Origin: Bacteroidaceae bacterium
GTDB taxonomy: Bacteria > Bacteroidota > Bacteroidia > Bacteroidales > Bacteroidaceae
DNA length: 42,188 nt
Reading direction: 5' to 3'
Assembly: GCA_017455585.1 (NCBI GenBank)
Contig: JAFSZU010000004.1
Location: forward strand, 1-42,188
The notes beneath the pieces are model-generated. The model ran no database searches and was not told the origin of the DNA. It saw only the letters and a list, made by a program, of their open reading frames with translations. Positions 41,866-42,188 of this stretch are shown piece by piece. The first letter of the stretch is position 1. The number at the start of each line of letters is the position of its first letter. The position numbers were made by a program, and so were the translations under genes.

Positions 41866-42186
41866 ATGGCAAACAACAACGAACAACAAAAACAGGGCCA
41901 AGTCCAAGTGAACATGACCCCCGAAGTGGAAAAAGGTGTCTATTCCAACCTCGCCATCATGGGCTTCACGCCCACCGAGTTCATCATGGACTTCGTGTTT
42001 CACCATCCCGGTATGCCCCGGGCAAACGTGCAGAGCCGCGTGGTGATGTCGCCCGTCCAGACCAAGCGCCTCATGCGCCTTCTGGAGCAGAACATGGCAA
42101 ACTACGAAAAGAACTTCGGCACCATTCGCCTGGCCGAGGAGAACACCCCGCAGAACGGTCCCATCTCACCCTTCAAGGTCAACTGA
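41866..42186 (+). CDS. DUF3467 protein
   Basis: A 106-residue cytoplasmic protein with the DUF3467 pattern: VNMTPEVEKGVYSNLAIM, TEFIMDFVFHHPG, ANVQSRVVMSPVQTKRLMRLL and NMANYEKNFGTI. The family is widespread in Bacteroidetes and often next to rpoC, with no established function. Here it follows ettA. The start context is A-rich. The gene ends 2 bases before the window edge. Confidence 0.9.
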   Translation: MANNNEQQKQGQVQVNMTPEVEKGVYSNLAIMGFTPTEFIMDFVFHHPGMPRANVQSRVVMSPVQTKRLMRLLEQNMANYEKNFGTIRLAEENTPQNGPISPFKVN

Positions 42187-42188
42187 GG

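Noticed and set aside
1-42188. tRNA, rRNA or transposase genes
   Set aside because: None was recognised; no DDE transposase, integrase or rRNA-like stretch was seen. A tRNA scan was not possible.

Overview
The window looks like a chromosomal segment of a Bacteroidales bacterium, most likely Prevotella-like. Supporting signs are repeated TAnnTTTG (-7) promoter elements, lipoproteins, secreted proteins with a 'NLAGQR..KGVY..' or 'DLSGRQ..RGIYIING' C-terminal tail, an rseC-rnfBCDGEA cluster, and DUF1846, DUF3467 and DUF4348-like proteins. No phage, transposase, CRISPR array, rRNA or tRNA gene was seen.

Layout. 1-496: 3' end of a secreted protein and a 61-aa protein. 877-7357: a tripartite RND efflux operon (lipoprotein adaptor, inner-membrane pump, outer-membrane factor), with a foreign-looking four-helix-bundle gene inside repeat arms between adaptor and pump. 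7573-9540: a Na/Pi cotransporter with a PhoU-like domain fused at its C-terminus to an OmpR-type winged helix. 9583-11010 (-): radA. 11180-17342: rseC-rnfB-C-D-G-E-A, closed by a strong terminator. 17436-21568 (-): pheS, an orphan ABC ATPase, and N-carbamoylputrescine amidase and agmatine deiminase, which together convert agmatine to putrescine. 21708-23620: a lipoprotein and murB. 23610-24887 (-): an outer-membrane barrel-like protein. 24888-25488: a divergent control region with six 22-bp direct repeats and a probable 70-nt transcript. 25489-34522: MFS transporter, a giant CotH/LTD surface protein, a small hydrolase, an XRE-cupin regulator and an acyl-CoA synthetase. 34544-38940 (-): DUF1846 protein, two tandem deoxynucleoside kinases, GH25 lysozyme and cytidine deaminase. 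39038-42186: a glucosaminidase-LysM protein, EttA and a DUF3467 protein.

The most striking feature is what lies between the genes. Many intercistronic gaps carry repeats that often run almost from stop codon to next start. One family has a GC hairpin with a 2-3 nt loop just after the stop codon, TTTAA-rich direct repeats, a spacer, inverted TTAAAC repeats, and a second GC hairpin about 8-10 nt before the next ATG. A second family has terminal inverted repeats starting CCACAGATTACACAGATT. A third uses CCTCACCCC arms. Similar repeat-like sequence also appears inside coding linkers (RnfB, RadA, AguA, the barrel protein and the secreted-protein tails). The four-helix-bundle gene is the only repeat-family member seen here that carries a gene. 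All calls rest on reading the sequence; no database search was run.
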